Made by a program: the position numbers and the translations under genes. 34,231 bases of DNA from DASVVT01 sp036386415 (GTDB lineage: Bacteria; Acidobacteriota; Blastocatellia; Pyrinomonadales; Pyrinomonadaceae): positions 1 to 34,231 of the forward strand of contig DASVVT010000054.1 in assembly GCA_036386415.1 (NCBI GenBank), written 5' to 3'. The notes under the pieces were generated by a model. The model was not told where the DNA came from. It worked only from the letters and a program-made list of their open reading frames with translations, and did not search any database. This document shows, one piece after another, positions 24,455-31,151 of the stretch (position 1 is its first letter; each line of letters begins with the position of its first letter).

Positions 24455-24482
24455 ACGCCGGACCTCCCCCAAGGTCCGGCGT
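24455..24482 (+). terminator. Strong hairpin after the DUF4440 gene
   Basis: A perfect 11-bp stem ACGCCGGACCT (24455-24465) with AGGTCCGGCGT (24472-24482) and a six-base C-rich loop, 25 bases past the stop. There is no U-run after it, so termination may be weak or factor-assisted. Confidence 0.65.
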
Positions 24483-24745
24483 CGCCGCCTATCATTCACA
24501 TCTCTCAGAAAGGTATATAGCCTGCCTGACGCGCATACTACAGACCGCCCGACCGGACATGGTTGCGATGCTATTGCATCTTGATTGCAATGCTCTTGCG
24601 GGTACACTTATTTGAGAACAGCCGGATTGGAGAGAGTCATTACAGCAGGTTGAGAGCGCCTTCTCTGAAGGTCGGACATATGGTCATCGATTGCGCTTTA
24701 CAGCCGCAAGCCCGACCTTTTCAGGGTAAAGTCCTCATATGCTTA
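24483..24745. other. Intergenic region, no gene seen
   Basis: No frame has a credible start. A long-range pairing AAGGTCGG (about 24668-24675) with CCGACCTT ahead of TTTT (ending near 24722) could be a second terminator or a small RNA, but there is no further support. A pair of TTGCAATGC/GCATTGCAA-like half palindromes lies near 24560-24600. Confidence 0.3.
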
Positions 24746-24840
24746 GTGCTCTGTGCCGCCTCTGCGTCCTCTGTGTTGAGTCTTACTTAAACTTGATTCA
24801 CCACCGCAGACACCACAGAACACGGAGGAGGCACAGAGAG
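24746..24840. repeat. Inverted repeat, 'CTCTGTG / CACAGAG' word type
   Basis: The left arm (24746-24780) contains GTGCTCTGTGCCGCCTCTGC and GTCCTCTGTGTTGAG. The right arm (24800-24840) contains ACCACCGCAGACACCACAGA and ACACGGAGGAGGCACAGAGA. Arms pair in blocks over about 30 bases. Confidence 0.75.
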
Positions 24841-24938
24841 TGGCTGAAACTAGCTCACAGCTCTTTTCAGAGAAGGCTTGTATTACGCGTTGGACTTGCA
24901 AATCGTGAGAGCTGGCTTGAGCCGCTCGCGTCTGTAAA

Positions 24939-25115
24939 CTACTCCGTATTCGGGTTGATTTCTTTCTTAATCTCTTTGCTCTCGGGGTTTTGTGCGCCGG
25001 GTATGGTTGTGCCGGGGGGCAGCTTGCCTTCAAGCTTCTCGGACGGGCTTTTTTCAGCGACCGTCTCCTGATCGTCTTTCATCTCCGGGGTGCGTTCCTC
25101 TTTCGCGCTCATCAT
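24939..25115 (-). CDS. Small acidic/basic disordered protein (58 aa)
   Basis: A short gene of 58 residues. The tandem ATG ATG at 25115/25112 is preceded by AAAGGGAG at a normal distance. The product starts MMSAKEERTPEMKDDQETVA and ends in Lys/Glu/Pro-rich sequence (PESKEIKKEINPNTE), with a central KLPPGTTIPG. It is highly charged, lacks hydrophobic segments and is probably disordered. Function unknown. The evidence is the good ribosome site and codon-like composition; no conservation check was possible. Confidence 0.55.
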   Translation of the reverse strand: MMSAKEERTPEMKDDQETVAEKSPSEKLEGKLPPGTTIPGAQNPESKEIKKEINPNTE

Positions 25116-25184
25116 GGTCTCCCTTTCTTTTCTGCGTGTGAAATGAGAGATTATCAGATGGCGCTTGAAGAGGGAAATGGTGTT

Positions 25185-25288
25185 TGTCCGTGGTCAGTAG
25201 TCAGTTGTCCGTTGTTTCGCTACCCGTACTTGAATCTATAAGCACGCAAGCGGCGCTACACATACAACGGACTACGGACTACGGACAG
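25185..25288. repeat. Inverted repeat, 'GTCCGT / CGGACTA' word type
   Basis: The left arm GTCCGTGGTCAGTAGTCAGT with TGTCCGTTGT (25186-25215) faces the right arm ACAACGGACTACGGACTACG with GACAG (25264-25288). It stands between the small gene and the HAD gene's 3' end. Confidence 0.85.
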
Positions 25289-25294
25289 TCGTCC

Positions 25295-25772
25295 TTATCC
25301 AAAAAACTGATGCGCCCACATGAAGCGCACACCGGCGCGGCGCGCAGCCTCTTCGTCCCGCTCCATATCTCCGACAAAGAGCGTTTCGCTTCGTCTCACA
25401 TTGAAACGATGCATGAGGCGGATGAGCATCAAAGGGCTCGGCTTTCGGCACTTGCATCCGGCATGAGGAGCATGAGGGCAGACCTCTATTGAGCCCTGTG
25501 GCGCGGGCTGCCCGAAAGCCTCCGAGACCATGTCTATGAGCAACTGTTGAGCCATGTCAAAGGTCATGTAGCCCACGCCTACGCCGCCCTGATTGCTCGC
25601 AATACCAAAGCGCGCGCCTGGCGGCCCCCAGGTGATCGTCGCCAGCCGCTCTTTCACGCCCGGTATTAACTCCCAGTCGCCTGGCTTGTTCGGGCAGCCC
25701 CTCCACGGTAGTTCGCCGCAGCGTTCCGTCGGCATCAAAGATGTACAGCTTAATGGGTTTGTCCCTCTGCAT
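25295..25772 (-). pseudogene. HAD-superfamily phosphatase (HisB/GmhB-like), frameshifted
   Basis: The N-terminal part MQRDKPIKLYIFDADGTLRR (HAD motif I, DxDGT) is in one frame, and the rest (GCPNKPGDWELIPGVKERLA, then SNQGGVGVGYMT and HAPHAGCKCRKPSPLMLIRL, LFVGDMERDEEAARRAGVRF) is in another. Dropping one base from the CCCC run at 25698-25701 (GGGG on the minus strand) restores VEGCPNKPGDW and a whole 158-residue enzyme. SNQGG, the four-residue zinc loop (C-PH-H-C-C) and VGD-MxxD are those of histidinol-phosphate/heptose-bisphosphate phosphatases. AAGGA just before ATG 25772 supports that start. It is either a recent frameshift, a sequencing error or programmed slippage at the G-run. Confidence 0.85.
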
Positions 25773-26031
25773 CTGATCCTTCATGGGCGCAGGGTTTCGG
25801 TTTTTACCGGGCGACGCACGGCCAATCAATACTGGCATCGGGCTTGCTTCCTTACAAGAGCAATAGCACCAAAGCGCGATAAATGCTCGCAAAAAGGAGC
25901 AATCATGCGAGGGACGTAATTCGCCCACGTACGAATGTGTAGCGCGTATGTTCGTTTACTGAACGTTCTCGCAGTCTGCTTAGATGCGCCGCAGGATGCG
26001 ATTTAATGGCCGGGGCTTGAGGGTGAAAAAG

Positions 26032-26499
26032 ATGAGCTGGCAAGAGAACCTGATCGTTAACGCAGAAGGAATCAATGGACTGCTCGCACGGACGAAGCGT
26101 ATCGCCGTGCTGGGGATGCGAACCGAGGCGTATGCTTATAAACCCGCCTTCTACGTTCCGCAGTATCTGATCGGGGCGGGACTCGAAGTCATCCCCGTGC
26201 CGGTTCATCACCCTGAGGCCACCTACATTCTCAGCCGCAAGGTCTACCACAAGTTGGCGGACATACCGGGAGAGGTCGATCTCGTCAATGTCTTTCGTCG
26301 TGCTGAAGACATCGACGGGCATCTGGATGACATACTCGCCAAGAAGCCCTTCGCGGTCTGGTTTCAGTCGGGCATTCGCAACGACGCTGCGGCGGAGAAG
26401 TTGGCGCGCGCCGGAATCAAGGTCGTGCAGGATCGTTGCCTGATGATCGATCACAGGGCGCTCGTGCCGCGTCCGTTTTCATCGAAGAACACGCACTAA
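26032..26499 (+). CDS. CoA-binding (Rossmann) domain protein, YccU-like
   Basis: A 155-residue protein consisting of a single CoA-binding domain like that at the N-terminus of succinyl-CoA synthetase alpha. The beginning LLARTKRIAVLGMRTEAYAY has the GxR-type nucleotide loop; later VIPVPVHHPEATYILSRKVY, LVNVFRRAEDIDGHLDDIL, VWFQSGIRNDAAAEKLARAG and VVQDRCLMIDH are typical, with the D-R-C-x-M signature of this family. It probably binds CoA or a dinucleotide; the cellular role is not established. I use ATG 26032 because the longer frame from 25984 adds a basic, uncharacteristic extension. It ends 17 bases before the SDR gene, so the two form an operon. Confidence 0.92.
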   Translation: MSWQENLIVNAEGINGLLARTKRIAVLGMRTEAYAYKPAFYVPQYLIGAGLEVIPVPVHHPEATYILSRKVYHKLADIPGEVDLVNVFRRAEDIDGHLDDILAKKPFAVWFQSGIRNDAAAEKLARAGIKVVQDRCLMIDHRALVPRPFSSKNTH

Positions 26500-26516
26500 T
26501 CTACAGGAGAGAAGTA

Positions 26517-27554
26517 ATGAGCATACAACTGAAGAAACTGAAGGAACAGACAGTCGTCATCACAGGCGCATCATCCGGGATCGGATTGGTGACGGCACGC
26601 ATGGCTGCCGAGCGTGGCGCTCGCCTGGTCGTCGCCGCCCGCAGTGAAGAGGCGCTCACGCAACTGGTCAGCGAGATCAAAGCAGCGGGCGGAGAAGCCC
26701 TGCACGTGGTCGCAGATGTCGCCAATGAGGATGATGTGCGACGCATCTCGGAGACCGCGATTCGACATTTCGGAGGCTTCGATACGTGGGTCAACAATGC
26801 AGGGGTCTCGATCTACGGCAAGATGACGGAAATCTCTATGGAGGATCAACGTCGCCTCTTCGATACCAATTTCTGGGGCGTGGTCTACGGCTCATACGTA
26901 GCTGCCGAGCATCTCAAAGAGAGAGGCGGTGCGCTCATCAACGTCGGCAGCACCCTCTCTGATCGTGCGATTCCCATCCAGGGAATGTACAGCGCCTCGA
27001 AGCACGCCGTGAAAGGCTTTACAGACGCGTTGCGCATGGAACTGGAAGCCGACAGCGCACCCATCTCCGTGACGCTCATCAAACCGGCTGCGATAGATAC
27101 TCCCTACCCGCATCACGCCAAGAACTATCTCGAATCCGAACCCACGCTGCCACCGCCAGTCTACGCGCCGGAGGTGGTGGCCGAGGCGATTCTCCATTGC
27201 GCCGAGCATCAGGAGCGAGAGGTCTTCGCGGGCGGTGGCGGCAAGGCGCTCTCAGCCGCCGAGAAGTATGCGCCGCGCCTGACCGACAAGCTCATGGAAT
27301 GGACTATGATCGACATGCAGAAGAGCGGCAAGCCGCCGCGCAGACGGCGCGAGGATAACGGTCTCTATAAAGCGTCGGGCAAGCTGAAGGAGCGCGGCGG
27401 TTACGAAGGACACGTCGCCGAGAGCAGCCTGTACACCAAGGCATCCCTACACCCCTTGATGACCACCGCACTGGTGCTCGGCGCGGCGGGCGTGGCCTTT
27501 GCGGCGCTCCGTCGTCACGCGTCCTCAAACGGCGGCAACGGTCATTCAGCCTAA
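26517..27554 (+). CDS. Short-chain dehydrogenase/reductase with C-terminal membrane anchor
   Basis: A 345-residue SDR. The NAD(P) motif is TGASSGIG (16-23), the NNAG motif is at 92-95, the catalytic Ser is 144 (INVGS), and the YxxxK is Tyr157-Lys161 (YSASK). Basic residues after beta-2 (AARSEE) suggest NADP(H). The C-terminal extension past ~250 is longer than in simple SDRs and ends in a hydrophobic helix (PLMTTALVLGAAGVAFAALR, about 314-333), so it is probably anchored in the membrane. The substrate is unknown. GGAGAG precedes ATG 26517 at normal spacing; upstream frame extension overlaps the CoA-binding gene and is rejected. Operon with 26032. Confidence 0.94.
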   Translation: MSIQLKKLKEQTVVITGASSGIGLVTARMAAERGARLVVAARSEEALTQLVSEIKAAGGEALHVVADVANEDDVRRISETAIRHFGGFDTWVNNAGVSIYGKMTEISMEDQRRLFDTNFWGVVYGSYVAAEHLKERGGALINVGSTLSDRAIPIQGMYSASKHAVKGFTDALRMELEADSAPISVTLIKPAAIDTPYPHHAKNYLESEPTLPPPVYAPEVVAEAILHCAEHQEREVFAGGGGKALSAAEKYAPRLTDKLMEWTMIDMQKSGKPPRRRREDNGLYKASGKLKERGGYEGHVAESSLYTKASLHPLMTTALVLGAAGVAFAALRRHASSNGGNGHSA

Positions 27555-27561
27555 GAGGAAA

Positions 27562-27658
27562 TTAAACGCAAAGGACGCTAAGGTTTTTCGCAAAGGTCGC
27601 AAAGGAGTTGATTCTTTGCGACCTTTGCGTCGTCCCCTCTGCGTCCTTTGCGTTTAAA
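27562..27658. repeat. Inverted repeat, 'ACGCAAAGGACGC' word type
   Basis: The left arm (27562-27606) is TTAAACGCAAAGGACGCTAA, then TTCGCAAAGGTCGCAAAGG. The right arm (27613-27658) is CTTTGCGACCTTTGCG, then CTCTGCGTCCTTTGCGTTTA. The outer and inner word pairs match in order, so the whole can fold as one long imperfect hairpin with a small loop. Confidence 0.9.
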
Positions 27659-27827
27659 TCTCACCTCACCAAACAAGGCAAATAAGAATGTCTATGTGGT
27701 GTCAGCAGAAAAACACGGTGTCGAAGGAAGGCTCAGACTAGAGCCGGTGCGAAATGGTCGAGTGAAGTTAGTAAGATGGGCAGCGGATCACACCTGGGAT
27801 CGGCACATTGAAGAACTGCGAAGCTAT

Positions 27828-27900
27828 TACGCCTGGCAAGGATCGAACTTGCGACCTCCTGTTCCGGAGACAGGCGCTCTATCCACTGAGCTACAGGCGC
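27828..27900 (-). tRNA. tRNA-Arg (CCG)
   Basis: A 73-base cloverleaf on the minus strand: acceptor GCGCCTG (27900-27894) pairs with CAGGCGT (one G-U), D-arm AGCTCAGTGGATAGAGC, anticodon stem CCTGT/ACAGG around CTCCGGA giving CCG, T-arm GGTTCGATCC, discriminator A at 27828. CCA is not encoded. Confidence 0.95.
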
Positions 27901-27950
27901 ATACGCGAATTGTCGCATAGTTAAACTCTGATCGCAAAAGGTCGAAATTG

Positions 27951-27995
27951 GGGGTTCTAGAGCGGGGGCCGCAGGTTCAATTCCTGCCAGGCGCA
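27951..27995 (+). tRNA. 3' tRNA fragment (T-arm plus acceptor) without its 5' half
   Basis: GCAGG-TTCAATT-CCTGC (27971-27987) is a perfect T-arm, followed by CAGGCGC and discriminator-like A (27988-27995). Upstream GGGGGTTCTAGAGCGGGGGC could be the remains of an anticodon arm, but no D-arm or 5' acceptor precedes it. CAGGCGC is exactly complementary to the 5' acceptor strand of the tRNA-Arg on the other strand. It is best read as a tRNA remnant, such as an old attachment-site duplication. Confidence 0.6.
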
Positions 27996-28141
27996 CTTCC
28001 CTCATGCTCCTTCATCCCAACCTCCTGCGCTTAACAACGCCTCTGCTCTCTGACACGAACGGCTATCTCGTCTGTTCTCCAACGCCTTGCGTCTGATCCC
28101 GTCCCTGTACTTCAGTTTTCACACTGAAGTATTCTTCACAC

Positions 28142-28510
28142 ATGATCGTTATCAATCGCCAAAGCGCGTCCGTCATCAACACTCCGCACGGGTCGGAGAT
28201 TCGTCCCCTGATTGATCGAACCACGTCTGCCATCGAGCGTTGCAGCCTGGCGGAAGAGGTCTTGCCCGCAGGGGCTGCGGTCGGGCGGCATCATCACCTG
28301 GAGACGGAAGAGGTCTATTACATCCTCAGTGGGGCGGGACGCATGACGGTGGGAAGCGAGGAGCGCGAGGTCTGTGCGGGCGACGCCATCTTCATCCCGC
28401 GCGGCCACACGCATACGCTGGAAAATACCGGGTCAACGCCGATGACGATCCTGCTCGTCTGCGGCCCGGCCTACAGCTACGAAGACCACCATGCGGACGC
28501 TATGCCGTAA
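28142..28510 (+). CDS. Single-domain cupin
   Basis: A 122-residue cupin. Motif 1 is GAAVGRHHHLETEEVYYILS (about 45-64) with the His and Glu metal ligands, followed by GRMTVGSEEREVCAGDAIFI and motif 2 PRGHTHTLENTG (His ligand). It is a mannose-6-phosphate-isomerase-like cytosolic metal-binding barrel; the function may be sugar isomerisation, dioxygenation or ligand sensing and cannot be narrowed. The start is ATG 28142. No operon partner; a palindrome follows the stop. Confidence 0.93.
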   Translation: MIVINRQSASVINTPHGSEIRPLIDRTTSAIERCSLAEEVLPAGAAVGRHHHLETEEVYYILSGAGRMTVGSEEREVCAGDAIFIPRGHTHTLENTGSTPMTILLVCGPAYSYEDHHADAMP

Positions 28511-28518
28511 AAAAGAGT

Positions 28519-28645
28519 CTCACCACAAAGGCACAAAGACACTAAGGCAGACAAGTGAATCGTTAGTCATAAGCCGCGAATAGACGCACTGCTTTCGTTT
28601 AACGACTTATGATTCGCTCTCTTCGTGCCTTTGCGGTGAAATCCT
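28519..28645. repeat. Inverted repeat, 'CACAAAGGCAC' word type
   Basis: The outer left arm CTCACCACAAAGGCACAAAG (28519-28538) pairs with CTTCGTGCCTTTGCGGTGAA (28621-28640). An inner left block GTGAATCGTTAGTCATAAG (28555-28573) pairs partly with ACGACTTATGATTCG (28601-28615). It fills the gap between the convergent cupin and phosphate-transporter genes. Confidence 0.8.
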
Positions 28646-28656
28646 TCTTCAATCTT

Positions 28657-29703
28657 TCAGCCGGTTTGCAGCCTGTGGATGAGTTCGATGATGAAGTAGG
28701 AGATGGCGGCGATGGTGGCGGCGATGGGGATGGTTAAGACCCAGGCCCAGACGATGCGCCCGGCCACGCCCCACTTGACGGCGGAGAGGCGGCGCGTCGC
28801 GCCGACGCCGACGATTGAGCCCGTGATGGTGTGCGTGGTCGAGACGGGAATCCCTGCGAGCGTCGCGCCAAAGAGCGTCACTGCGCCAGCGGTCTCCGCG
28901 CAGAAGCCGCCGACAGGACGGAGTTTCGTTATTTTAGAGCCCATCGTGTGAACGATGCGCCAGCCGCCGGAGAGCGTACCGAGACCGATAGCGGCGTGCG
29001 CCGTCAGCACGACCCACAAAGGTATTTCCGGCAGCTTGCCCCCCGGCTCCGCCGCCATCATTCCGCCCGAAACGAGCACGATGGTGATGATGCCCATCGT
29101 TTTCTGCGCGTCGTTGCCGCCATGGCCTAACGAATAAGCGGCTGCGGAGACAAGCTGGCCGCGCCGGAAAATTCTGTCAACGCGATTCGGAGCGAAATTG
29201 CGGAAGACCCAGAACACCATGACCATCATCAGGAAGCCAAGCAGCATCCCTAAGAGCGGCGAGGCGACGATGAAGATGATCGTCTTGATCCAGCCTGCCG
29301 GGATCAGCAGGCCGCTCAAGCCTCTGTAAGCGGCGATGGCTGCGCCCGCGTAGCCGCCGACGAGCGCGTGCGAGCTGGAAGTCGGCAGCCCCAGATACCA
29401 CGTGATGAGGTTCCAGATGATCGCGCCCAGCAGAGCCGCGAGCAGTACATAGAGGCGCATGTCTTGCGGGATAAGACTGATGTTGACCATGTCGCCGCCG
29501 ATGGTCTTGGCGACGCGAGTGCCGAGGATGGCGAAAGCTACGAAGTTGAAGAAGGCAGCCCAGATGACGGCCAGACCGGGCGAAAGCACCCGCGTCGAGA
29601 CGACCGTCGCAATCGAGTTGGCCGCATCGTGGAAACCGTTGATGTAATCGAAGACCAGCGCGACGGCGATGATCAGAACGACGAATGCGAACGTGGCAGT
29701 CAT
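28657..29703 (-). CDS. pit: Low-affinity inorganic phosphate transporter (Pit/PHO-4 family)
   Basis: A 348-residue multi-spanning transporter. The two family repeats are seen: DYINGFHDAANSIATVVSTR near the N-terminus and GGNDAQKTMGIITIVLVSGG in the middle, plus GIPVSTTHTITGSIVGVGAT, the third Pit hallmark. It should carry phosphate (with metal or cation coupling) across the inner membrane. ATG 29703 is preferred; TTG 29709 is the alternative. No Shine-Dalgarno is visible because a palindrome abuts the start, which is odd for a well-expressed gene. It follows the DUF47 gene in the same direction; the two are a standard Pit-accessory pair. Confidence 0.95.
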   Translation of the reverse strand: MTATFAFVVLIIAVALVFDYINGFHDAANSIATVVSTRVLSPGLAVIWAAFFNFVAFAILGTRVAKTIGGDMVNISLIPQDMRLYVLLAALLGAIIWNLITWYLGLPTSSSHALVGGYAGAAIAAYRGLSGLLIPAGWIKTIIFIVASPLLGMLLGFLMMVMVFWVFRNFAPNRVDRIFRRGQLVSAAAYSLGHGGNDAQKTMGIITIVLVSGGMMAAEPGGKLPEIPLWVVLTAHAAIGLGTLSGGWRIVHTMGSKITKLRPVGGFCAETAGAVTLFGATLAGIPVSTTHTITGSIVGVGATRRLSAVKWGVAGRIVWAWVLTIPIAATIAAISYFIIELIHRLQTG

Positions 29704-29708
29704 AAGCA

Positions 29709-29800
29709 AGTAGTCAGAAGACAGTAGCCAGTAGTCAGTAGAAAGAGAGCAGCAACCAGGTTTCCTACCGGCTACTGTCTACCGTCTACTGTCTACTGTT
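29709..29800. repeat. Inverted repeat, 'CAGTAGT' word type, inside the phosphate operon
   Basis: The left arm (29709-29743) reads AGTAGTCAGAAGACAGTAGC and CAGTAGTCAGTAG. The right arm (29767-29800) reads ACCGGCTACTGTCTACCGTC and TACTGTCTACTGTT. It nearly fills the 98 bases between the DUF47 gene and pit, so it lies in the likely operon mRNA and could set the relative amounts of the two products. Confidence 0.88.
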
Positions 29801-29801
29801 T

Positions 29802-30425
29802 TTATGCATGCTTGATAATCACACCCTCTATGATATTGGCGACGTTTTCGCAGCGATCAACGGCGGCCTCCAGCTTTTCGTAAATCTCTTTCCACTTGAT
29901 GACGTAAAGCGGGTCGGTCGCGTTGTGAAAAAGCTCTGCGATGGCGGTGTGGTAAATATCGTCGCCCTTGTTTTCGAGGGCGTGAACCTCTACGAGGCGT
30001 GGGTTGATACCGACGGGGCGCGAGAGCATCGAAACGATCTCGTGGAGCTGGATCGCCATGCTCTGAATCACGTCGGCGAACTGGCGCGCATGAGGCGTCG
30101 TCTCGTGCACGTCGTACATCACCATGGCGCGCGCCGCGTCGTCGATCAGATCGACGATGTCGTCAAGCGCGCTCGCCAGCATGTATATATCTTCCCGGTC
30201 GAAGGGCGTGATGAAAGACTTGTTGAGCCGGGTTGAGATGGAATGCGCCAGATCATCGCATGAATGCTCGATGGCCTTGATCCGCTTGGCGTATTCGCCG
30301 TACTCGCCGCTCTTATCGGAGAGCATCTCGACGAGGACACGCGCCGCGTCGGAAATGTACGAGGTCATTTGCGCGAAAAAAGAGAAGTACTGCTCTTCTT
30401 TCGGTAGAAAATTGAAGAGTGCCAT
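29802..30425 (-). CDS. DUF47 (PhoU-like) Pit-accessory protein
   Basis: A 207-residue, all-helical cytosolic protein of the DUF47/PhoU_div family. It begins MALFNFLPKEEQYFSFFAQM and shows EHSCDDLAHSISTRLNKSFI, TPFDREDIYMLASALDDIVD, IDDAAR and ALENKGDDIYHTAIAELF, with repeated E/D-x-x-x-D motifs that in PhoU-like proteins bind metal clusters. It typically controls the adjacent Pit transporter. The ATG at 30425 is chosen; a longer frame from TTG 30449 adds MDGEPVAT only. The gene precedes pit. Confidence 0.94.
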   Translation of the reverse strand: MALFNFLPKEEQYFSFFAQMTSYISDAARVLVEMLSDKSGEYGEYAKRIKAIEHSCDDLAHSISTRLNKSFITPFDREDIYMLASALDDIVDLIDDAARAMVMYDVHETTPHARQFADVIQSMAIQLHEIVSMLSRPVGINPRLVEVHALENKGDDIYHTAIAELFHNATDPLYVIKWKEIYEKLEAAVDRCENVANIIEGVIIKHA

Positions 30426-30637
30426 GGTCGCTACCGGCTCCCCGTCCAAGTGGATTCCAGAAGAGAGGGCAATATAGTCTGAACGAGCGTAGATTGTCCA
30501 TAGGTAACTTTACGAAGCTTGAGTGCTATTGCCAGAGGCATTGACACTCCCACCTCAGAAGGCTACTGTGCGCGTGGCTCCGGGAGGTCAATTCGGGTTG
30601 AATGGGAAATCTGCCGGATCGCATACAGGTAAAACTT

Positions 30638-30814
30638 ATGAATAGAAAAACTTTGCCCGCGTTCCTCTTCATCGCGCTCTTTATAGGTGCTCTTGGTCTC
30701 TACAAATTCTCCAATGGCGTGAGATCGGTGGATGTGCTCGGACTCTTCGCGAGCGGTTTCGCCTGCGGCGCGGCCTGCGTCTGGCTATTTAAGGTCTTGA
30801 GAGCGAAGTCTTGA
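30638..30814 (+). CDS. Small two-helix membrane protein (58 aa)
   Basis: A 58-residue hydrophobic protein starting MNRKTLPAFLFIALFIGALG, with a second helix VDVLGLFASGFACGAACVWL and a basic end (KVLRAKS). Both ends probably face the cytosol. The start is ATG 30638, since the longer frame from 30602 adds a polar extension before the helix; the ribosome site (AGGTAAAACTT) is weak. Function unknown. A strong hairpin lies about 70 bases after the stop. Confidence 0.65.
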   Translation: MNRKTLPAFLFIALFIGALGLYKFSNGVRSVDVLGLFASGFACGAACVWLFKVLRAKS

Positions 30815-30885
30815 ACAAGCCCGCCCTTGAGTCAGGCGAGCATTCAGGAATGCCCGAAGGATAGACAAAAGAGAAGTAGACGAAC

Positions 30886-30923
30886 AGAGAAGCGGCGAGC
30901 GTTCATCAACTCGCCGCTTCTCT
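30886..30923. terminator. Strong hairpin between convergent genes
   Basis: A perfect 14-bp stem AGAGAAGCGGCGAG (30886-30899) with CTCGCCGCTTCTCT (30910-30923) and a 10-base loop. It lies between the small membrane protein and the S74 region and can act in both directions; it is followed by a pyrimidine tract on the plus strand. Confidence 0.8.
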
Positions 30924-30947
30924 CTCTCCATCTAACTACAGCGCCTT

Positions 30948-31151
30948 TTACTTGACGTAAATGGACGGTACGGGAGTATCACCTGTCGCGCCCCGGTACA
31001 GAACCTGCAACGTGTCGTTGAGACTCCTGAGGACATTATCCAAACCATTGTTGAAGACTGTCTTCCGCTCAGTTTTCCAGAGTTGGTGGCCCGCGCCTTC
31101 ATCTGCCCGGTAAGGAGAATCTTCACTTCCTACCTCGTGTGCCCCTCCCAA
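30948..31151 (-). CDS. Possible small gene or C-terminal gene fragment after the S74 protein
   Basis: A 67-codon frame that overlaps the S74 stop (31123) and ends at 30948 with a protein-like C-terminus: TVFNNGLDNVLRSLNDTLQV, then LYRGATGDTPVPSIYVK. The only start in reach is TTG 31151 without a ribosome site. It may be the tail of a larger lost gene or a coupled small gene. Weak support. Confidence 0.3.
   Translation of the reverse strand: MGGAHEVGSEDSPYRADEGAGHQLWKTERKTVFNNGLDNVLRSLNDTLQVLYRGATGDTPVPSIYVK

Noticed and set aside
27648..27920. A 90-codon plus-strand frame
   Set aside because: Its 3' third is the antisense of tRNA-Arg and its start lies in a palindrome; no ribosome site.
27660..27995. 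tmRNA ending in the T-arm at 27971
   Set aside because: The required upstream region contains a complete tRNA on the opposite strand and no tag-peptide frame or 5' partner was found.
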